Positions 60,220 to 64,000 of a stretch of 64,000 nucleotides of DNA are shown one piece after another; position 1 is the first letter of the stretch; each line of letters starts with the position of its first letter. The notes beneath the pieces were generated by a model. That model worked only from the letters and a program-made list of their open reading frames with translations, was not told the DNA's origin and made no database searches. Source of the stretch: Dysidea avara (taxonomy: Eukaryota; Porifera; Demospongiae; Dictyoceratida; Dysideidae); assembly GCF_963678975.1 (NCBI RefSeq), contig NC_089281.1:1738437-1802436 (forward strand), read 5' to 3'. The translations under genes were made by a program, and so were the position numbers.

Positions 60220-61309
60220 ACTACAATTGACTAATCTGACAATGTAGGCATAAGCCATAGCAAACATTTAGTTGATCAGGAGCCCAAAAGCATGGCAGAA
60301 ACATGTTGTGTGATAAATTTGTGTCTTGCATAAGTTTGCATTTACTGTTAATCACAAAGTGCTTTGATATAGGCAAGAATGAGTTGTGAGGCTTTAAAAG
60401 TATTCCATAATTTAGTATGAAAAATCAGGCACACAAACATGTTTATATACAACATAATACAAACCATTGAGAGTGAATACATGTCACCTCACTTATATTA
60501 CTGGTTGGGCCAGTAAATGCAAACTTGAGTTGAGTTGATGAGTTGTAAGTCATTTGAATTGTAACTAATTCTGTTATGTGACAATTGAGATGCATAACAA
60601 TTGAAATGTTAAGAATCAATTAAAATGGTAGAATTTACTACAATGCCAAATAGCCAATAGATAACACACACAAACAATATAATGTTCATATAAACAGGTA
60701 ATAGTTAATATTTCTTGTACAAACAGCAGACATATAGTAAACAAAACAAAAACAACAATAGCTAACACAAAATAAAACTAGCTATTCATGTTCAGTAGGC
60801 ATATTCAGTTTCCATAGTAACAACTTCTACTGGCATTCCAGGCTTGTCCATCAAAATTTTTATACTGTAATGAAAGCTCAAGTTTAGACAATCTCAGTAT
60901 GTTTTTAAGACAATATAATTGTGGCTGTTCTATTAGAGTGATTGTTCTATTAGAGTGGTTGACTGCTCTATTAGACTATCTCGATTTTGTATTGTATTTA
61001 ATACAAGTACTGAATGAGGTAGCTACTAGGAGCACTTAATTTAGAGTGGTATTTAGTAAAATATAGCTAATGGACTTTTGCTACTGAAAATTTGGACTTG
61101 TGCATTAAAATTGTGGACCTTTTCGCTAAAATTGTGGACCTTTTTTCCAAGAGGGCAGTTCTTCAGAACCCCCCAAACCCCCCTGGCTACAGGCCTGTAA
61201 TTCCTAGTGGAGGTTGTATTGATACGGTAACTACAAATTAGTCACTGAAGATTTCATAAGGTCAACCTGTGTAAACTGGCCATAGTAAATGCGCAATTTG
61301 GATACAAAC
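60220..61309. other. Gene-free stretch with a triple module and a MITE end
   Basis: Three CTATTAGAG modules start at 60923, 60940 and 60961. A C-run MITE-type right end (AACCCCCCAAACCCCCCTGGC) lies at about 61170-61190, so the module array probably sits in another MITE whose left end was not found. Confidence 0.45.
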
Positions 61310-61955
61310 TAATTTAATCTTGCATTTATTGCTGCAGAAAAATATATTTTGTGTAAATCTATGAATACTCTTGTGGACTCATGATTTGAAGTCTTAGAGT
61401 GGGCTGGCATTACAGTGTAGTGGCTAGTGTAGAAATAAATCACTTGTATAATTATACGTTGAACACAGACATTAATGCACATTTCTGTACATATACATAG
61501 GTACAAGTAATAATAATAATAGTCTTGATGAGAAGTTTATAATGTGGTTTAAGGGAATTCTAAAATATACATCATACAGCTGCACACAGTACTAACTTGG
61601 CTATAACTCTTTATCAAGCTCCAGCCTTGCGAAGATTAACATAATAATAATAATAATTTAATATGCTTGAGCTCGTGTGATATATTCATGGTTGTGTGAA
61701 ATGTGTGCATTAGTGGTGCCTGTGTATGCTAGCAAGTAAACATGACAATACTCTTGCAACCTAACTGACCTGTACTAACTATATGTCATGGCAGTCTAGC
61801 TTGTGTGGGTCTGTAAGCTTACAATCTGTATATTTTGTTTACTTTGTTTTTGCTGAAGTTTGTTGTCACTTGGGTCATCCAAATAGTACTTCCAGTAACA
61901 ATGTTGTCTGGCAAATTCCTTGTCTTTTCACAGCAAATGCACATCTCCGATCTAG
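61310..61955. repeat. Recent segmental duplication, copy 2
   Basis: The partner of 48950-49605, ending abruptly at about 61955 inside the SEMC sequence. Confidence 0.88.
61845..61953 (-). pseudogene. SEMC-family fragment, copy E
   Basis: It reads RSEMCICCEKTRNLPDNIVTG and then STIWMTQVTTNF, nearly identical to the 3' half of copy B. The 5' half with the start codon is absent because the duplicated block ends here. Confidence 0.6.
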
Positions 61956-62514
61956 ACTTACCTAATCTCTATCCATATTATGTCACCTTCAACATTTAGA
62001 GAAAATGTGTACTGTTTATGGTTAAATTTTTTTGATAAGGCTTTTTACACATATTACTATATACTATTAGTCTGGTAGATGAAACTTGTAACCCGGAAAA
62101 AAATGGTATAAAAGAAAGTTTGATATCATTTTAAAGCTCTTTTCTCATAGAACAACATATCCAAAGTCCCAAAAAATCCCCCTTGGGGAATTTGTTTTAT
62201 ATCAGTTTAAAATTTCCAGGTGTTTTCAATCAGTGTGTGTAAAGAACAAGCAGCTGCTAACAATTGTGACTGGATTTGCAAGAACCCCACATGTTAGTAC
62301 TAGTTCATTTTTTTGTATTTCCATTTTCTTTAGATAGCCAAGGAATGGTAAACTGAAGTTTCAGCCCTAGAAGCCAAGCATTTTTGAAGTAACAGTGCTA
62401 CAAAGTGGTAACAAGTAAACAACAGAACTAAAATCAATTTGTACAGTGACAATACAGAATATAAACTACAGGCACTTAATTAAATGGTCATAACTTACAA
62501 TTGCAGACCTTTAC
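61956..62514. other. Gene-free stretch, possible intron
   Basis: Nothing is recognised except a short GTGACTGGATTTGCAAGAA motif at about 62263. The same motif recurs in similar form at about 63270. Confidence 0.3.
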
Positions 62515-62835
62515 CAAGATACAACTTGCATCATCAGATTCTCCATGTACAGGCGAATCCATTGCTGGGTAAGTTTTGTCTTCCAGACCCTTCCTACAAC
62601 CATCGCCAGGCGAAATTGACAGCGTGAGAACAAAACTATAGTGATCTGCTTGTCCAACACAAGGTAGACTAATGCTTATACTGTTTGTCTCCTTGGGGGT
62701 ACAGACATAAAACAAAGATGTACAAACTCCTATTGCTTTGGGGATCATGATGCTATCAAGGTGTTTTCCATTAGCACCTTCCTTCATAGAGAAAGAAGCG
62801 CTCAAAAAATTCCAAAATATTTCACCCAATGCCAT
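62515..62835 (-). CDS. Candidate first exon of an unknown gene
   Basis: A 107-codon frame starts at ATG 62835 (MALGEIFWNFLSASFSMKEG) and ends at a good CTTG/GTAAAG donor in phase 0. The composition is GC-richer and more protein-like than surrounding frames (SISLPCVGQADHYSFVLTL, ISPGDGCRKGLEDKTYP), with six Cys. I do not recognise a domain, and no following exon was identified to the left. It could be a relic of a gene or of an unclassified element. Confidence 0.35.
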
Positions 62836-64000
62836 TGCGTTTATAAATCAGGGGGAAACCACGGCTATTTTACAGGATTACACATGAAACTATGAATTGT
62901 GACTATAAACTATAGCTACATGTATAACAACTATGATATGACTATAACAACGAGACTAGGATTGTGGGGAAAAGGAAAAGTCATCATCCAAACCTTGTGA
63001 GCCCGATATCATAAAAATAATCCTGGCATTGTTTGTTCAGCATGAACACACTGAAAGTTGTTGATATAAGTTTCTCCTAGCCACTTTGGATGGAACTACA
63101 AACAGTGATGGGTCTAAGAATTGATGGTGCAAAAGGTGTCCTTACCCCCAAAAGATTCCACAACTAGTGGAATGAAATCACCTCCTTCTCTTAAAAACCA
63201 TTACTCTAAACACTGAGTTCAATAGCAGAGACTTGTTCACAAATGATTTGTAGTAATTGTGTTGACAAATTGTGACTGAATCTGCAAGAATCCTACATGT
63301 TAGTGTAAGCCTAATTTTACAGTAGCTACCTATAGAATGCAGGAGTTATATTTGATCCTGAATATCAACATGGCTATCCTGCCTATTTTGATGTCTCTGT
63401 CTGCAGTATTACTCACTCCGCATATAATTTCCTACTCTGCTTCCTGTGCTGCCCATGTGGTGGCTGCTGCAGCTGGATAGGTGGCTAAGGATACTACCAA
63501 AGGATCTGGCTCCTGTGAAAGAGTAGCTAAAGAAAATTCTGGCATCTCACACAGGCTAAAGTTTAATGCAATCATTCACTTATTCATAACAGGAAGTGAA
63601 TATCTGTATATTAATGTACTTATCAATATTATTCCCCTCCTCTCCCTTACAAGAATAATAGAGGGTGAACGTAGCTAGCCATGGCTTCTGAGCATATGTA
63701 TTATGGTCATAGTAAGTATATCATTGTCGTGTTCTACTGTATTCAAACAATGCCCCTACAGTAGTCCAAGTACATAAGTGGGGATGTGATGTCGAATGAT
63801 GCCATGTGGGTACCGTAGGGAATTTGATTGTATAATAGTCAAATCCCTTACTATGGTTCCTGGGAGGTGAAGCTGATCACGCATTTACAGTAACACATTT
63901 GAAAGACATGTGCACTTGGCAACATGGGTGGGTATGTACCTTGAGACATCCAGTGTAGGAGAGGTACTCACACTATTGTTGACAAACTTATTGCCAGCCA
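62836..64000. other. Mostly unrecognised right edge
   Basis: An open piece at about 63395-63590 (KDTTKGSGSCERVAKENSG) has some protein-like character but is crossed by a stop and has no start. A small foldback lies at 63811-63858 (CCGTAGGGAATTTGA against TCAAATCCCTTACTATGG). Nothing else is supported. Confidence 0.3.

Overview
This window looks like nuclear DNA from an early-branching animal, most plausibly a demosponge. The reasons are AT-rich DNA, genes split by introns with GT/AG borders, an NB-ARC (NLR-like) gene remnant, Ig-like exons in the 1-1 phase typical of animals, a BEL/Pao LTR retroelement, a tyrosine-recombinase (DIRS/Ngaro-type) retroelement, pogo-type and hAT-type DNA transposons, and tRNA-derived SINEs. 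The species is inference; nothing in the window names it. A 200-N assembly gap lies at 35415-35614.

Host genes are sparse. The clearest is an intronless 305-residue SAM-dependent methyltransferase (16037-16954, minus). Two exons of an Ig-like receptor-type gene lie at 1908-2097 and 3411-3761. An NB-ARC gene remnant (30290-31769) carries two in-frame stops and one frameshift. A small, previously unrecognised protein family, called here the SEMC family after a conserved tetrapeptide, has five copies at 31.8, 49.5, 52.8, 56.7 and 61.9 kb. Weaker candidate exons lie at 34448-34747, 46037-46147 and 62515-62835.

Most of the window is mobile DNA. From left to right: a foldback (28-285); a hAT-like element with an 8-bp target duplication (9903-10755); a GGCGGATC-ended element (12037-12778); two adjacent perfect palindromes (13976-14083); a hAT-like element holding a second nested element (14137-14995); a BEL/Pao element with both LTRs (16990-22961), inserted 35 bp upstream of the methyltransferase start codon; a 1.3-kb foldback broken by a hAT MITE (23760-25092); a LINE 3' end; several MITEs; a 3.5-kb pogo-type transposon with a PHD-like C-terminus (37181-40651); a DIRS/Ngaro-type fossil (about 40.85-45.19 kb) with a MITE in its recombinase region; and SINEs near (GT)n arrays at 51-52 kb.

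The right half (31.7-62 kb) is built from duplicated blocks. A block of about 1.9-2.7 kb at 31.77-33.66 kb recurs at 52.77-55.43 kb, with a diverged partial copy near 49.5-50.5 kb. A younger 0.65-kb block at 48.95-49.60 kb recurs at 61.31-61.96 kb. SEMC copies travel with these blocks.

The most unusual signal is a short near-palindromic module (consensus GACTGCTCTATTAGAGT). It occurs about 25 times, inside elements whose termini are otherwise unrelated, and usually in pairs or triplets with a favoured start-to-start spacing of 21 bp.
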